A stretch of 64,000 nucleotides of DNA, from contig NZ_FUIE01000049.1 of the NCBI RefSeq assembly GCF_900163625.1, forward strand, positions 1 to 64,000, in the 5' to 3' direction. Each line of letters begins with the position of its first letter. Position 1 is the stretch's first letter. Below the pieces are notes generated by a model that worked only from the letters and a program-made list of their open reading frames with translations, searched no databases and was not told where the DNA came from. This document shows positions 12,181-22,130 of the stretch, in pieces. The stretch comes from Brevundimonas diminuta 3F5N (GTDB lineage Bacteria > Pseudomonadota > Alphaproteobacteria > Caulobacterales > Caulobacteraceae). Made by a program: the position numbers and the translations under genes.

Positions 12181-12498
12181 ATGGTTGACTTCGAACGTAT
12201 GGGGCTGGAGCGCTTTCAAGCCAACGCGGGCGACGCGTCCCGGCTGCTGAAAGCGTTGTCAAACGAACATCGCCTGATGATCCTGTGTCAGATCGGCGAG
12301 GGCGAGCGTCAGGTGTCCGATCTTCAGGTCGGTTTGTCGCAATCGGCGCTGTCGCAGCATCTGGCTCGCCTGCGTGAAGACGGTCTGGTCAGCGCGCGTA
12401 AGAGCGGCACCGCCGTCTTTTACCGCATAGCTGATCCCGCCGCCCTGAAGGTGATCGGGGTGCTGGCCGAGATTTTTTGTCCGCCCGAGGCGCGTTGA
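12181..12498 (+). CDS. ArsR-family regulator, BigR/SqrR-like
   Basis: Winged-helix repressor of 105 aa. The recognition helix SQSALSQHLARLREDGLV is followed by the wing RKSGTAVFYRI. Two cysteines, Cys36 in LMILC and Cys100 in EIFC, sit where BigR/SqrR regulators carry the pair that forms a tetrasulfide bridge with reactive sulfur. No arsenic-type CVC motif is present. The downstream rhodanese gene and the upstream palindrome agree with a sulfide/persulfide-sensing role. Confidence 0.85.
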   Translation: MVDFERMGLERFQANAGDASRLLKALSNEHRLMILCQIGEGERQVSDLQVGLSQSALSQHLARLREDGLVSARKSGTAVFYRIADPAALKVIGVLAEIFCPPEAR

Positions 12499-12527
12499 GC
12501 TGCGCCGCCTCCTTGAAGGAATCGTCG

Positions 12528-13061
12528 ATGAATTCGCTGATCTCTCTTTCGCCCGCTGACGTAGCCGCTCGCTTGAAGGCGGGGCGAGCCGTGTTGATCG
12601 ACGTGCGCGAGCCGGATGAGCACGCGCGCGAACATATCGCGGGCGCCGTCACCGCGCCCCTGTCGGCTTTTGAGGGCGCCGATCTGGGCCTCAAGCCCGG
12701 CGGCGACGTGATCTTCATGTGCCGCAGCGGCAACCGCACGGCTGGGAACGGCGACCGATTAGCCGCGCGCATCGACGGCCCGGCGCACGTTCTGGCGGGC
12801 GGTCTGGACGCCTGGAAGAAGGCGGGCCTGCCGGTCGTCGCCGATCGCAAGCAGCCGCTGGAGCTGATGCGCCAGGTGCAGATGGCGGCGGGCGGGTTGA
12901 TCCTGTTGGGCGGGGCGCTAGGCGTTATGGTTCACCCCGGCTTCTGGGGGATCAGCGCCTTCGTCGGCGCGGGCCTGTTCGTGGCGGGCGCCACCGGATT
13001 CTGCGGCATGGCGCGGTTGCTGGCGGTCATGCCTTGGAACCGCCGGATGAAGCGCGCCTAG
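12528..13061 (+). CDS. Rhodanese-DUF2892 membrane sulfurtransferase
   Basis: Protein of 177 aa: an N-terminal rhodanese domain (about 5-105, VLIDVREPDEHAREH; active-site loop MCRSGNRT with Cys at about 66) fused to two C-terminal membrane helices of the DUF2892 type (GGLILLGGALGVMV and GAGLFVAGATGFCGMARLL). The catalytic cysteine is intact, so sulfur transfer from persulfide or thiosulfate is plausible at the inner membrane. It follows the BigR-like gene by 29 bp with an AAGGA ribosome site and probably shares its control. Confidence 0.9.
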   Translation: MNSLISLSPADVAARLKAGRAVLIDVREPDEHAREHIAGAVTAPLSAFEGADLGLKPGGDVIFMCRSGNRTAGNGDRLAARIDGPAHVLAGGLDAWKKAGLPVVADRKQPLELMRQVQMAAGGLILLGGALGVMVHPGFWGISAFVGAGLFVAGATGFCGMARLLAVMPWNRRMKRA

Positions 13062-13549
13062 GACTGCAACGCGCCGATCAAACGGGCGAGCAGGGCGCCC
13101 AGCGTGGCCTGCTCTTCGCGCGACAGGTCGGCCAGCATGGCCTGGCTTTCGGCCATGTGCAGCGGCATCAGGCCGTCGATGAGGTCGAAGCCCTTGGGCG
13201 TCAGCCTGACCAGTGAGGCGCGGCGGTCGCTGGGGTGGGGCGTGCGCTCGATCAGGTCGGATTTCTGCAGCCGGTCCAACCGCGCCGTCATGCCGCCGGA
13301 CGACATCATCGTCGCCTCATAGAGGGCCGTCGGCGTCAACCCGTCGGGCGAGGGCGCGCGGCGCAGGGTGGCCAGGACGTCGAACTCGCCATGCTGCAAG
13401 CCATGGCGGGCGTAGAGCGGCGCTTGCCGCTCGCGCGTCACCAGGATGGAGGCCTCATGCAGACGACCGAGCGTCTCCATGGCCAGAAGGTCGAGGTCGG
13501 GGCGCGCGACCGCCCATTGGGCGGCGGCGCGGGAAGCGCGATCGGTCAT
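13058..13549 (-). CDS. MarR-family transcriptional regulator
   Basis: MarR-type regulator, 163 aa, with the winged helix at about 70-130 (LTPTALYEATMMSSGGMTAR, then DRRASLVRLTPKG). It is divergent from an MFS efflux-type gene with palindromic sites between them, a common pairing in which the regulator represses the pump and itself. Its stop overlaps the stop of the converging rhodanese gene within CTAG. The ligand is unknown. Confidence 0.9.
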   Translation of the reverse strand: MTDRASRAAAQWAVARPDLDLLAMETLGRLHEASILVTRERQAPLYARHGLQHGEFDVLATLRRAPSPDGLTPTALYEATMMSSGGMTARLDRLQKSDLIERTPHPSDRRASLVRLTPKGFDLIDGLMPLHMAESQAMLADLSREEQATLGALLARLIGALQS

Positions 13550-13551
13550 TG

Positions 13552-13576
13552 TCTTGACATCAAGATATTTGATATC
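13552..13576. promoter_or_regulatory. Palindromic operator pair in the marR/MFS divergent promoter
   Basis: TCTTGACATCAAGA (13552-13565) and GATATTTGATATC (13564-13576) are adjoining inverted repeats between the MarR gene and the MFS gene. Their sequence (TCTTGA/TCAAGA, GATATC) is typical of MarR-family operators. Binding is inferred from position and symmetry. Confidence 0.5.
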
Positions 13577-13613
13577 GAGATACTATCGCCTTCTGCCGCC
13601 GGAGTCACTTCGT

Positions 13614-14819
13614 ATGGATCAGTCGAACGCCTCGCCGTCGTCACGCGGCGCGGGTCTGCTGCTGATCGCAGCCATCTTCGCCCTGGCGCTGAACCTTCGC
13701 CCGGCGATGGCGGCGGTCGGGCCGCTGCTGGACCTGATCGAAGCGGCGACCGGCATGGATTCGACCACGGCCAGCCTGCTGACCACCCTGCCGGTGGCGA
13801 TGATCGGCGTCGGCGCTCTGTCGATCCGGCCGTTGAGACGGCGTCTGGGCGAGCGCAAGGGTATCCTGCTGGGCGCGGTGCTCATCGGCCTGGCCTGTCT
13901 GGCGCGGGCGGTTTGCGACGGCGCGGCGGGTCTGATCGCCAGCGCGGTCGTGGTGGGTGTCGGGGTAGCCCTGATCCAGGCCCTGGCGCCCGTGGTCATC
14001 AAGCGGGCCTTCCCGTCGCGCTTCGGCACGATCATGGGCGTCTATACGACCGGCATCATGGGCGGCGCGGCCGTGGCGGCGGCGACGGCGGCCGGTTTGG
14101 CGGAAGCGGTCGGCTGGGCCGGGGCGCTGGCGCTATGGGCGGTCCCGGCTTTCCTGGCGGCGGGTGTCTGGATCATCGCCGCCCGCGACCCAACGGCTGA
14201 AGAGGCGAACCGCGCCGCCGTAGCCGAAGGAACCCACCCCGAGGTTCCGTTCTGGAAGCAGCCTAGGGCATGGGCGCTGGTGCCGATCCTGGGACTGGGC
14301 ACCTCGGCCTATACGCTCGTGCTGGCCTGGCTGCCGCCCTATTACGTCGACATGGGCCAGGCGCGGTCAACGGCGGGCTTTCTGCTCAGCGGCATGACCG
14401 GGGCTGAGGTCGCGGCGGGCGTGCTGGTGTCCCTGTTCATCGCGCGCTTCCCCGACCGGCGCGGGCCGATGCTTTTGGCTGTCGCCCTGGCTCTGGTCGG
14501 TCTGGCGGGGCTGGTTCTGACGCCGGTCAGCCTGGCGGTTCCGGTCATGCTGCTGCTGGGCCTGGGGATCGGTGCGGTGTTTCCGCTGACCCTGATCCTG
14601 GCCATGGACCAGATCGACGATCCGGTGCGATCAGGCGACCTGCTCGCCTTCGTCCAGGGCGGCGGCTACATCATCGCCAGCCTGTCGCCGCTGGCGGCCG
14701 GGCTGCTGCGCGACCGCCTGTCGGACCTCAGCCAGGCCTGGATGCTGATGGGACTGGGGCTTGTCGCCATGGCCGTGATGACCCTGGCCTTCAAGCCCGG
14801 CGGCGCGAAGTTGCGTTAG
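13614..14819 (+). CDS. MFS transporter, CynX/NimT type
   Basis: Twelve-helix major facilitator of 401 aa. The N-terminus [19 protein letters not shown] is characteristic of the CynX/NimT group (cyanate or 2-nitroimidazole transport relatives), and [13 protein letters not shown] is the cytoplasmic loop after helix 2. Substrate cannot be read from sequence. The divergent MarR gene suggests inducible efflux or uptake. The stop overlaps that of the converging trmFO gene. Confidence 0.85.
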   Translation: MDQSNASPSSRGAGLLLIAAIFALALNLRPAMAAVGPLLDLIEAATGMDSTTASLLTTLPVAMIGVGALSIRPLRRRLGERKGILLGAVLIGLACLARAVCDGAAGLIASAVVVGVGVALIQALAPVVIKRAFPSRFGTIMGVYTTGIMGGAAVAAATAAGLAEAVGWAGALALWAVPAFLAAGVWIIAARDPTAEEANRAAVAEGTHPEVPFWKQPRAWALVPILGLGTSAYTLVLAWLPPYYVDMGQARSTAGFLLSGMTGAEVAAGVLVSLFIARFPDRRGPMLLAVALALVGLAGLVLTPVSLAVPVMLLLGLGIGAVFPLTLILAMDQIDDPVRSGDLLAFVQGGGYIIASLSPLAAGLLRDRLSDLSQAWMLMGLGLVAMAVMTLAFKPGGAKLR

Positions 14820-16234
14820 GCCGCAGCGTCCCGCCAGGCTTTCAGGGCGTCCATGGCGCGGATGCTCTGCAGGCGCTTCTTGGCGCGACCGCGCTCCTTG
14901 GGATGAATGCGCTTGCCGTCTTCATCGACCTTGGGCGCTTCCAGCGGCGGCAGCAGGCCGTAGTTGATGTTCATCGGCTGGAACTTCGACCCTTCCAGGT
15001 GGCCGCCGGTGATGTGCTCGACCAGGGCCCCCATGGCGGTTTCTGGCGGCGGCGGGGTCAGGTCGCGACCCAGCGCCTGGGCGGCGGCTAGACGGCCGGT
15101 TAGCAGGCCCATGGCCGCGCTCTCGACATAGCCCTCGACCCCTGTCACCTGACCGGCGAAACGCAGGCGCGGAAGGGCCTTCAGCCGCATCTGCTTGTCC
15201 AGCAGCTTCGGGCTGTTCAGGAAGGTGTTGCGGTGCAGGCCGCCCAGACGGGCGAACTGGGCGTTCTCCAGGCCGGGGATCATGCGGAACACATCAGTCT
15301 GGGCGCCGTACTTCAGCTTGGTCTGGAAGCCGACCATGTTGAACAGGGTGCCGAGCGCGTTGTCCTGACGCAGTTGGACGATGGCGTAGGGCTTGACCGT
15401 CGGGTTGTGCTGATTGGTCAGGCCGACGGGCTTCATCGGGCCGTGGCGCAGGGTCTCGCGGCCGCGCTCGGCCATGACCTCGATCGGCAGGCAGCCGTCG
15501 AAATAGGGGACGTTCTCCCATTCCTTGAACTCGGCTTTCGGGCCGTCCAATAGGGCGTCGATGAAGGCTTCGTACTGGGCCTTGTCCATCGGGCAGTTGA
15601 CGTAGGCGGCCGCGTCGCCGCCGGGGCCTTCCTTGTCATAGCGCGACTGGCGCCAGGCCACGTCGAAGTCGATGCTGTCGGCGTGCAGGATCGGCGCGAT
15701 GGCGTCGAAGAAGCTGAGGCTTTCTTCGCCGGTCGCCTTCAGGATGGCGTCAGCCAGGGCGGGCGAAGTCAACGGGCCGGTGGCGACGATGACGTTGTCC
15801 CAGTCTTCCGGCGGGATGCCCGCGATCTCCTCGCGCACGATGGTCACCAGGGGGTGAGCCTCAAGATTGGCCGTCACGGCGTCCGAGAAGCCGATGCGGT
15901 CGACCGCCAGGGCGCCGCCCGCCGGCACCTGATTGGCGTCGCCCGAGGCCATGATCAGGCTGCCCAGCGCCCGCATCTCGGCGTGCAGCAGGCCAACGGC
16001 GTTGTATTCCCAATCGTCCGATCGGAAGGAGTTGGAGCAGACCAGCTCGGCCAGGCCCGCGGTGTGGTGGGCGTCGGTGCGGACCTGTTCCGGCTCGTCC
16101 CGCCGCATCTCGTGCAGGATCACGGGCACGCCCGCCTGGGCGATCTGCCAGGCGGCTTCGGATCCGGCGAGACCGCCACCGATGACGTGCACAGGAGCGG
16201 GGGCGGGGCGGGGAGCAGGAGACGCGTTCGACAT
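14816..16234 (-). CDS. trmFO: tRNA (uracil-54-C5)-methyltransferase TrmFO
   Basis: Folate/FAD-dependent enzyme that makes m5U54 in the T-loop of tRNAs, 472 aa. It has the FAD-binding [19 protein letters not shown] near residue 15, the signature [19 protein letters not shown], and the C-terminal [17 protein letters not shown]. The extra N-terminal APRPAPAP run is low complexity. This family replaces TrmA in many alphaproteobacteria. Confidence 0.96.
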   Translation of the reverse strand: MSNASPAPRPAPAPVHVIGGGLAGSEAAWQIAQAGVPVILHEMRRDEPEQVRTDAHHTAGLAELVCSNSFRSDDWEYNAVGLLHAEMRALGSLIMASGDANQVPAGGALAVDRIGFSDAVTANLEAHPLVTIVREEIAGIPPEDWDNVIVATGPLTSPALADAILKATGEESLSFFDAIAPILHADSIDFDVAWRQSRYDKEGPGGDAAAYVNCPMDKAQYEAFIDALLDGPKAEFKEWENVPYFDGCLPIEVMAERGRETLRHGPMKPVGLTNQHNPTVKPYAIVQLRQDNALGTLFNMVGFQTKLKYGAQTDVFRMIPGLENAQFARLGGLHRNTFLNSPKLLDKQMRLKALPRLRFAGQVTGVEGYVESAAMGLLTGRLAAAQALGRDLTPPPPETAMGALVEHITGGHLEGSKFQPMNINYGLLPPLEAPKVDEDGKRIHPKERGRAKKRLQSIRAMDALKAWRDAAA

Positions 16235-16346
16235 GGCGGCCTAATAGCCGTCTGGCGTGGTCCTGTCATGCAAACCTGTGTGGCGTGATGCGGGCGGGGT
16301 GTCCCGGCCGCGGCTTCCCCCCTATAGAAAACGGCGGAGGCTGTTC

Positions 16347-17285
16347 ATGACCCAAGGATTCTCGATCGGCGATGCGCTGACGGACGGATTTCGTCTGATC
16401 GGGCGCAAACCCCTCAACGTGCTAGCTTGGGGCATATTGCTGACCCTGCCGATCCTACTTTCGGTGTTTCTGGTGGTGGACATGATCGCCGCAATTGGCG
16501 TCGATGCGATGGCCGCCCAGGAGCCGGGGCCAGAGGCGTTCGCGGTCATGATGCGGATGCAGGCGCTGTCTGGGCTGGTGAATCTGCTGCAGCTGTGCGG
16601 CTATGTCCTGATCATCGCGGCGATCTGTCGAGCGGTGCTTTGGCCTGAACGGACGCCGGGGCGCATCTTCGATCTCCGCATCGGCATGGACGAGGCTCGG
16701 GTGGCCGTCGCCTGCGTGGCCCTCATGATCGGCTGCTACGGGGTTCTGTTCGTCATCCTGCTGTTGGCCTTCGCGTTTGGCGCTGCCTTGTGGATGGTGT
16801 CCGAAGCGGCGGCGGTGAGCCTGGGCGTGATTGTCGGCCTGGCGGGGCTAGTCGGCGTGGCCTGGGCGGCGCTGAGGGCGTCGATGATCATCCCGGCCAG
16901 CGTGGGGCTGAAAGACTTCGCCTTTGTCGACGGCTGGCGTTTGACGAAGGGACGGGTCGCGCCGTTGCTGGGGCTGGCCGTGACGACGCTTCTGCTGGCC
17001 CTGCTGGTTCAGATCCTGATCATGACGATCATCGCTGTCGTAGCGTTCGCGATCAGCATTCCCTTCTGGCCGCAATTGCTCGCCTGGGCTGAGGGGATGG
17101 AGGTCGGCGCGGCGCCGCAGTTCAACGTCGGCGTCGTCATGGCTATGAGCCTAGCCCTGTTTCCCGTGATTGCGGCCTATTACGGCGCGATCACCGTGAT
17201 CACGACCGCGCCCTGGGTTTCGGCCTGTCGTCAGATGCTGGATGCGAAGGCGGGGGACGAAACTTCCGCCGCTGCGTTAAGCTGA
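16347..17285 (+). CDS. Multi-pass membrane protein, paralogue 1
   Basis: Integral membrane protein of 312 aa with about six hydrophobic segments (near 30-50, 85-105, 130-155, 160-185, 220-250 and 275-305). It shares a plan with the next gene, including a cytoplasmic WRLTKGRVAPLLGLAV segment between helices like the one in glycerophosphodiester-phosphodiesterase membrane domains and YciC-like proteins. No function can be assigned. The start was chosen at MTQGFSIGDALTDGF behind a GGAGG ribosome site. Confidence 0.78.
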   Translation: MTQGFSIGDALTDGFRLIGRKPLNVLAWGILLTLPILLSVFLVVDMIAAIGVDAMAAQEPGPEAFAVMMRMQALSGLVNLLQLCGYVLIIAAICRAVLWPERTPGRIFDLRIGMDEARVAVACVALMIGCYGVLFVILLLAFAFGAALWMVSEAAAVSLGVIVGLAGLVGVAWAALRASMIIPASVGLKDFAFVDGWRLTKGRVAPLLGLAVTTLLLALLVQILIMTIIAVVAFAISIPFWPQLLAWAEGMEVGAAPQFNVGVVMAMSLALFPVIAAYYGAITVITTAPWVSACRQMLDAKAGDETSAAALS

Positions 17286-17306
17286 ACGGGAATCATGAGG
17301 AGCAGC

Positions 17307-18197
17307 ATGAGCTTCAACGCCACCGAATCCGCCTTTGAGGGCTTCCGTCTGGCGCGCCGCGCGCCGTTGGCCATTCTGGCCTGGGCTGCAGCCTATGTGA
17401 TCTTTTTCGCCGTCTTCTTCGCCGTGGCGGGGGGCAGCTTGATCAATGTCGTCTCCCTGGCCGAACAGCTTGAGCAAAGCGCCGAGCCGTCGATGGAGCA
17501 GGTGACGACCATACTGCGGGCCTATGGGACGCTGATGTTCCTGGTCCTGCCTTTGTCGATGCTGTTCAGCGCCGTGCTGAGTACAGGTGTCGCCCGCGCC
17601 GTCATTCGCCCGCAGGAAGGGCGTTTCGGCTATCTGCGACTGGGCAGGAACGAACTGCGGATTCTGCTGGCGATGCTGGCGGTCGGTCTGCTCATGCTGG
17701 GCGTGACGGTCGGCGGCATGGGCGTGGCGAGCGTGCTGGGCGGATTGGCGGCGGAGACGAATACGCCGCTCCTGATCTTGCCGGCTGTGCTGGTCGGGCT
17801 GGCGACGGTCGGCGTGTCCATCTGGTTGGCCGTTCGCCTTAGCCTGGTCGTACCGATCAGCTTCGCCGAAGAGAAGATCGCTCTCAAGGAAAGCTGGGTC
17901 ATGAGCAAGGGGCGCTTCTGGCCGCTGCTGGGCATGGCGGTGCTGGCCGGCGTGATGTCCATGCTGGTGGGGCTGCTGGGCTCCATCGTCATCGCGCCGC
18001 TGAACCTGATCTTCGGCGGTCTGGAGAGCCTGGCGGGAGCGGAGACGACAAATATCGCTACGCTTTTCGTGAAGTTCTGGCCGGCTCTGCTGGTGTGGGG
18101 CGTCGTCAACGCCCTGCTGTCGGCGGCGCAGGCGGCCATCATCTATGCGCCGTTCTCTGCGGCCTATCTGGGCATCAAGGGCGTGTCGCGCGTCTGA
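17307..18197 (+). CDS. Multi-pass membrane protein, paralogue 2
   Basis: Membrane protein of 296 aa, similar in layout to the gene before it. It has about six hydrophobic segments and the matching WVMSKGRFWPLLGMAVLAG stretch before the last helices. A GAGGAG ribosome site 6 bp upstream selects the ATG at 17307 over the codon at 17295. The 21-bp gap to the upstream gene suggests one operon and a possible hetero-oligomer. Function unknown. Confidence 0.78.
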   Translation: MSFNATESAFEGFRLARRAPLAILAWAAAYVIFFAVFFAVAGGSLINVVSLAEQLEQSAEPSMEQVTTILRAYGTLMFLVLPLSMLFSAVLSTGVARAVIRPQEGRFGYLRLGRNELRILLAMLAVGLLMLGVTVGGMGVASVLGGLAAETNTPLLILPAVLVGLATVGVSIWLAVRLSLVVPISFAEEKIALKESWVMSKGRFWPLLGMAVLAGVMSMLVGLLGSIVIAPLNLIFGGLESLAGAETTNIATLFVKFWPALLVWGVVNALLSAAQAAIIYAPFSAAYLGIKGVSRV

Positions 18198-18221
18198 CCC
18201 GACGACCGCCGCTGGAATGAA

Positions 18222-18256
18222 AACGCCGCGCTCCGAGAGGGGCGCGGCGTTCTTTT
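18222..18256. terminator. Bidirectional terminator between membrane protein and uvrA
   Basis: AACGCCGCGC (18222-18231) pairs with GCGCGGCGTT (18242-18251), with AAAA on the left and TTTTT on the right, so it can end transcription from both sides of the convergent pair. Confidence 0.8.
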
Positions 18257-18260
18257 TAGG

Positions 18261-21200
18261 TCAGGCGCTCTTGCGGGCCTTGGCGCGTTTGGCGGGCGCG
18301 GGTTCGGCGGTCAGGGCGGCGATGCGGCCCTTGCGGCGCTCCTCATGCCGGTCCAGCACTTCCTTCAGATAGCGGCCGGTCCAACTGGCGGGGTTCTCGG
18401 CGACCTGTTCCGGGGTGCCGACGGCGACGATCTCACCCCCGCCGTCGCCGCCCTCGGGACCGAAGTCCAGCAGGTGGTCGGCCACCTTGATGACGTCGAG
18501 GTTGTGCTCGATCACCACGATGGTGTTGCCGTTCTCGACCAGTTCCTGAAGCACCTCCAGCAGCTTGCGCGTGTCCTCGAAGTGCAGGCCGGTCGTCGGC
18601 TCATCGAGGATGTAGAGGGTCTTGCCGGTGGCCCGTTTCGAGAGCTCTTTCGACAGTTTGACCCGCTGGGCCTCGCCGCCGGACAGGGTGGTGGCGGGCT
18701 GGCCGACCTTCACGTAGCCCAGACCCACGCGCTCCAGCGTCAGCATCTTGTCGCGGATCGAGGGCACGGCGGTGAAGAAGCGCGCGGCCTCTTCAACCGT
18801 CATGTCCAGAACATCGGATATGCTCTTACCCTTGAAGACGATTTCCAGTGTTTCGCGGTTGTAGCGCTTGCCCTTGCAGACGTCGCAGGTGACGTAGACG
18901 TCGGGCAGGAAGTGCATCTCGATCTTGATGACGCCGTCGCCCTGACAGGCCTCGCAACGGCCGCCCTTGACGTTGAAGCTGAAGCGGCCGGGGCCATAAC
19001 CGCGCGCCTTGGCCTCGGGCAGGCCCGCATACCAGTCGCGGATCGGGCCGAAGGCGCCGGTGTAGGTCGCCGGATTCGAACGCGGGGTGCGGCCAATCGG
19101 CGACTGGTCGATGTCGATGACCTTGTCGAAATGCTCCAGCCCCTCGATCCGGTCGAAGGGCGCGGGGGCGTCGGACGCATTGTTCAGGCGACGCGCGGCG
19201 GCCTTGTACAGGGTCTCGATGGTGAAGGTCGACTTACCGCCGCCCGACACGCCGGTGATGCAGGTGAAGACGCCGACCGGGATCTCGCCCGTGACGTTCT
19301 TCAGGTTGTTGCCCGTGGCACCCGAGACCTTGAGCATCCGCTTGCGGTCGACCGGGCGGCGGCCTTCGGGCGGCAGTTCGATCTCTCGCGCGCCGGTCAG
19401 ATATTGGCCGGTCAGGGAGTTGGGGTTGGCCATGACCTGCGCGGGCGTGCCCTCGGCGCAGACCTGGCCGCCGTGGACGCCAGCGGCCGGGCCCATGTCG
19501 ATGACGTAGTCGGCCGTCAGGATGGCTTCCTCGTCATGCTCGACGACCAGGACCGAGTTGCCGAGGTCGCGCAGCCCCTTCAGGCTGTCCAGCAGGCGGG
19601 TGTTGTCGCGCTGGTGCAGGCCGATCGACGGCTCGTCCAGCACATAGAGGACGCCGGTCAGCCCCGAGCCGATCTGCGACGCCAGACGGATGCGCTGGCT
19701 CTCGCCGCCCGACAGGGTGCCGGACGAACGCGACAGGTTCAGATAGTCGAGGCCGACATTGTTCAGGAAGCGCAGCCGGTCGGTGATTTCCTTCAGGATG
19801 CGCCGGGCGATCTCGATCTGCTTTTCGGTCAGATCGTCTTCCAGCGTCGAGAACCACAGGAAGGCCTTGGAGATCGACAGGTTGGAGATGTCGGCGATGT
19901 CCACGCCGCCGACCTTGACCGCCAGGGCCTCGGGCTTCAGGCGCTTGCCGCCGCAAACCTCGCACGGGGTTTCCGACTGATAACGGCCCAGTTCCTCGCG
20001 CACCCAGGCGCTGTCGGTCTCGCGCCAGCGACGCTCAAGGTTCGGCAGCACGCCCTCGAACGGTTTCGAGACCTCGTATTTGCGGGCGTTGTCGTCATAG
20101 ACGAACTTGATCTTGTCGCCGCCCGAGCCGCGCAGGATGACGCTTTGCGCCTTCTCCGGCAGGTCGCGCCACGCCTTGTCCATCGAGAAGCCGTAGTGCA
20201 GGGCTAGCGACTGCAGCGTCTGCGTATAGAGGGGCGAAGGGCCGCGCGCCCACGGCGCCACCGCGCCCTTGTGCAGGGTCTTGTCGCGGTCCGGGATCAC
20301 CAGATCGGCGTCGAAGGCCAGCTTGACGCCCAGACCGTCACAGGCCGGGCAGGCGCCGAACGGGTTGTTGAACGAGAACAGCCGCGGCTCGATCTCGCTG
20401 ATGGTGAAGCCCGAGACGGGGCAGGCGAACTTTTCAGAAAAGACGATGCGGCGGGGCTCTTCCCCTTCGGGCGCGCTCGCCCATTCCGCTGTGGCGATGC
20501 CCTCAGCCAGACCGAGTGCAGTCTGGATGCTGTCGGCGTATCTCGGTTCAAGACCTGCTTTGGTTACAATGCGGTCCACGACAATATCGATGTCGTGCTT
20601 GAACTTCTTGTCGAGCGCGGGGGCGTCCTCGATGGCGTAAAATTCGCCGTCGATCTTCAGCCGCTGGAAGCCCTGCCGCTGCCACTCGGCCATTTCCTTC
20701 TTGTATTCGCCCTTTCGGCCGCGAACGACGGGCGCCAGCAGCAGAATGCGCTCGCCGTCGGGCAGGGCGGTCAGCTTGTCGACCATCTGGCTGATGGTCT
20801 GGCTCTCGATTGGCAGGCCGGTGGCGGGCGAATAGGGAACACCCACGCGCGCCCACAACAGACGCATGTAGTCGTGGATTTCCGTGACGGTTCCGACGGT
20901 CGAGCGCGGGTTCTTCGACGTCGTTTTCTGTTCGATGGAGATGGCCGGGGACAGGCCCTCGATCAGGTCCACGTCTGGCTTGCCCATCAGTTCCAGGAAC
21001 TGCCGCGCATAGGCGCTGAGCGACTCGACATAGCGGCGCTGGCCCTCGGCGTAGATGGTGTCGAACGCCAGCGAGGATTTGCCCGACCCCGACAGGCCGG
21101 TCATGACCACCAGCTGCTCACGCGGAATGTCGAGATCGACGCCCTTGAGGTTATGCTCGCGGGCGCCGCGAACGCGGATGAAGTTGTGCTTTTCGATCAT
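18261..21200 (-). CDS. uvrA: Excinuclease ABC subunit UvrA
   Basis: Damage-recognition ATPase of nucleotide excision repair, 979 aa. It begins with [18 protein letters not shown] and the first Walker [21 protein letters not shown]. Zinc-binding CxxC pairs include CPACDG, CEVCGG, CEACQG and CDVCKG. Signature motifs [12 protein letters not shown] and [12 protein letters not shown] and the second Walker [10 protein letters not shown] are all present. A Lys/Arg-rich tail extends the C-terminus slightly beyond E. coli UvrA. An SOS box lies 82 bp before the start. Confidence 0.98.
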   Translation of the reverse strand: MIEKHNFIRVRGAREHNLKGVDLDIPREQLVVMTGLSGSGKSSLAFDTIYAEGQRRYVESLSAYARQFLELMGKPDVDLIEGLSPAISIEQKTTSKNPRSTVGTVTEIHDYMRLLWARVGVPYSPATGLPIESQTISQMVDKLTALPDGERILLLAPVVRGRKGEYKKEMAEWQRQGFQRLKIDGEFYAIEDAPALDKKFKHDIDIVVDRIVTKAGLEPRYADSIQTALGLAEGIATAEWASAPEGEEPRRIVFSEKFACPVSGFTISEIEPRLFSFNNPFGACPACDGLGVKLAFDADLVIPDRDKTLHKGAVAPWARGPSPLYTQTLQSLALHYGFSMDKAWRDLPEKAQSVILRGSGGDKIKFVYDDNARKYEVSKPFEGVLPNLERRWRETDSAWVREELGRYQSETPCEVCGGKRLKPEALAVKVGGVDIADISNLSISKAFLWFSTLEDDLTEKQIEIARRILKEITDRLRFLNNVGLDYLNLSRSSGTLSGGESQRIRLASQIGSGLTGVLYVLDEPSIGLHQRDNTRLLDSLKGLRDLGNSVLVVEHDEEAILTADYVIDMGPAAGVHGGQVCAEGTPAQVMANPNSLTGQYLTGAREIELPPEGRRPVDRKRMLKVSGATGNNLKNVTGEIPVGVFTCITGVSGGGKSTFTIETLYKAAARRLNNASDAPAPFDRIEGLEHFDKVIDIDQSPIGRTPRSNPATYTGAFGPIRDWYAGLPEAKARGYGPGRFSFNVKGGRCEACQGDGVIKIEMHFLPDVYVTCDVCKGKRYNRETLEIVFKGKSISDVLDMTVEEAARFFTAVPSIRDKMLTLERVGLGYVKVGQPATTLSGGEAQRVKLSKELSKRATGKTLYILDEPTTGLHFEDTRKLLEVLQELVENGNTIVVIEHNLDVIKVADHLLDFGPEGGDGGGEIVAVGTPEQVAENPASWTGRYLKEVLDRHEERRKGRIAALTAEPAPAKRAKARKSA

Positions 21201-21281
21201 GTGATCCGAGGAACGCGGGAGACCCCGAAAACGGTCCGGGGCGACGACACTATATGGGGATCAATTCGCCCGAAACAGCAA

Positions 21282-21296
21282 GAACAATATGAGAAC
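21282..21296 (-). promoter_or_regulatory. LexA (SOS) box of uvrA
   Basis: On the minus strand the sequence is GTTC-TCATATT-GTTC, an exact match to the alphaproteobacterial LexA site GTTC-N7-GTTC, placed upstream of uvrA. SOS control of uvrA is well established in this group. Confidence 0.85.
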
Positions 21297-21298
21297 TT

Positions 21299-21826
21299 TT
21301 AGCCGGCTTCGGGCGTCCAGGGCGTTTCGGGTCGGCGATAGCGCTCACCGGGACCGACCAGGACGCCGTTGGCGTTGGCGACGCCCAGCTCAAGGCTTTC
21401 GGCGATGCGGTGCGCGCGGACGATGAAGTGTTCGGCGGCGACGGGCGGGCATAGTTTGCGGGCGGTCGCCTCGAACAGGTCAAGCCAATGATCGAAGTGG
21501 CGCGAGTCGATGGGCAAGGGCAGATGTTTCGGCATCGGCCGTCCCTGATAGGCGCCGGTGGACAGGGCCACAGACGACCAGAACAGTTTCATCTGCTCCA
21601 GATGCGGGCCCCAGTCGTCGATGTGGGCGGCGAAGATAGGGCCGATGACGTCGTCTTCGCGCACCTTGGCGTAGAAGCCCTCGACCAGGGCGTCGATCAT
21701 GGCCTCGTCGATGCCCGTTTCGGCGCGGATGCGGGCGACAGCGGCTTCACGACGGGCGGCGGCCTCGACGCGATCCGGCGCAGGACGGTCGATGCGGAAG
21801 GCGACGGGGCGATCGGGCGTGCTCAT
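21299..21826 (-). CDS. Group III truncated haemoglobin
   Basis: Globin of 175 aa of the truncated group III type: FYAKVREDDVIGPIFAAH (helix B/E region), then MKLFWSSVALSTGAYQGRPM, and the proximal histidine in HFDHWLDLF (His at about 117). These small haem proteins bind O2 or NO and often protect against nitrosative stress. The ATG at 21826 gives the family's length; an upstream extension of 44 residues has no globin similarity. The gene is in line with uvrA but is followed by uvrA's own SOS promoter. Confidence 0.88.
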   Translation of the reverse strand: MSTPDRPVAFRIDRPAPDRVEAAARREAAVARIRAETGIDEAMIDALVEGFYAKVREDDVIGPIFAAHIDDWGPHLEQMKLFWSSVALSTGAYQGRPMPKHLPLPIDSRHFDHWLDLFEATARKLCPPVAAEHFIVRAHRIAESLELGVANANGVLVGPGERYRRPETPWTPEAG

Positions 21827-21992
21827 GATGGCAAGATAGGAAGCGACGGTACAGAAGACCATGACGCCGATTGTCCAAGGCGGGCGCCGTTGCTGCATTG
21901 CGAAAGCTGTGCTGCAAATTGGGGGTTGCGTTACGAAACGTCCGTCCCCATCCTTCAATCAGCCAACGCATCAGTGAGGAGGCGCGACGATC

Positions 21993-22130
21993 ATGATCAG
22001 CACCCTGGAAATCGGTTTCGCCCTTTCCGTTCCGCTGCTCGTGTTCGCCTATGTCCTCGCACAACCCAAGCCCAAGCCGGTCCGCATCCGCGCTCGTGAC
22101 GCTCAACAGCGTCGCGGCCCGCACGCCTGA
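21993..22130 (+). CDS. Small single-helix membrane protein overlapping the ABC-F gene
   Basis: A 45-codon frame behind a strong GAGGAGG ribosome site (about 21976-21982). The product has one hydrophobic helix (IGFALSVPLLVFAYVLA) followed by a Pro/Lys/Arg-rich basic tail. It overlaps the 5' end of the ABC-F gene in a different frame, so translation through it may deliver ribosomes to the ABC-F start. It is too short for family assignment. Real expression is inferred from the ribosome site and the membrane-helix character. Confidence 0.5.
   Translation: MISTLEIGFALSVPLLVFAYVLAQPKPKPVRIRARDAQQRRGPHA

Noticed and set aside
18345-20207. Open frame of 620 aa antisense to uvrA
   Set aside because: Shadow of the conserved uvrA frame; no similarity or start signal.
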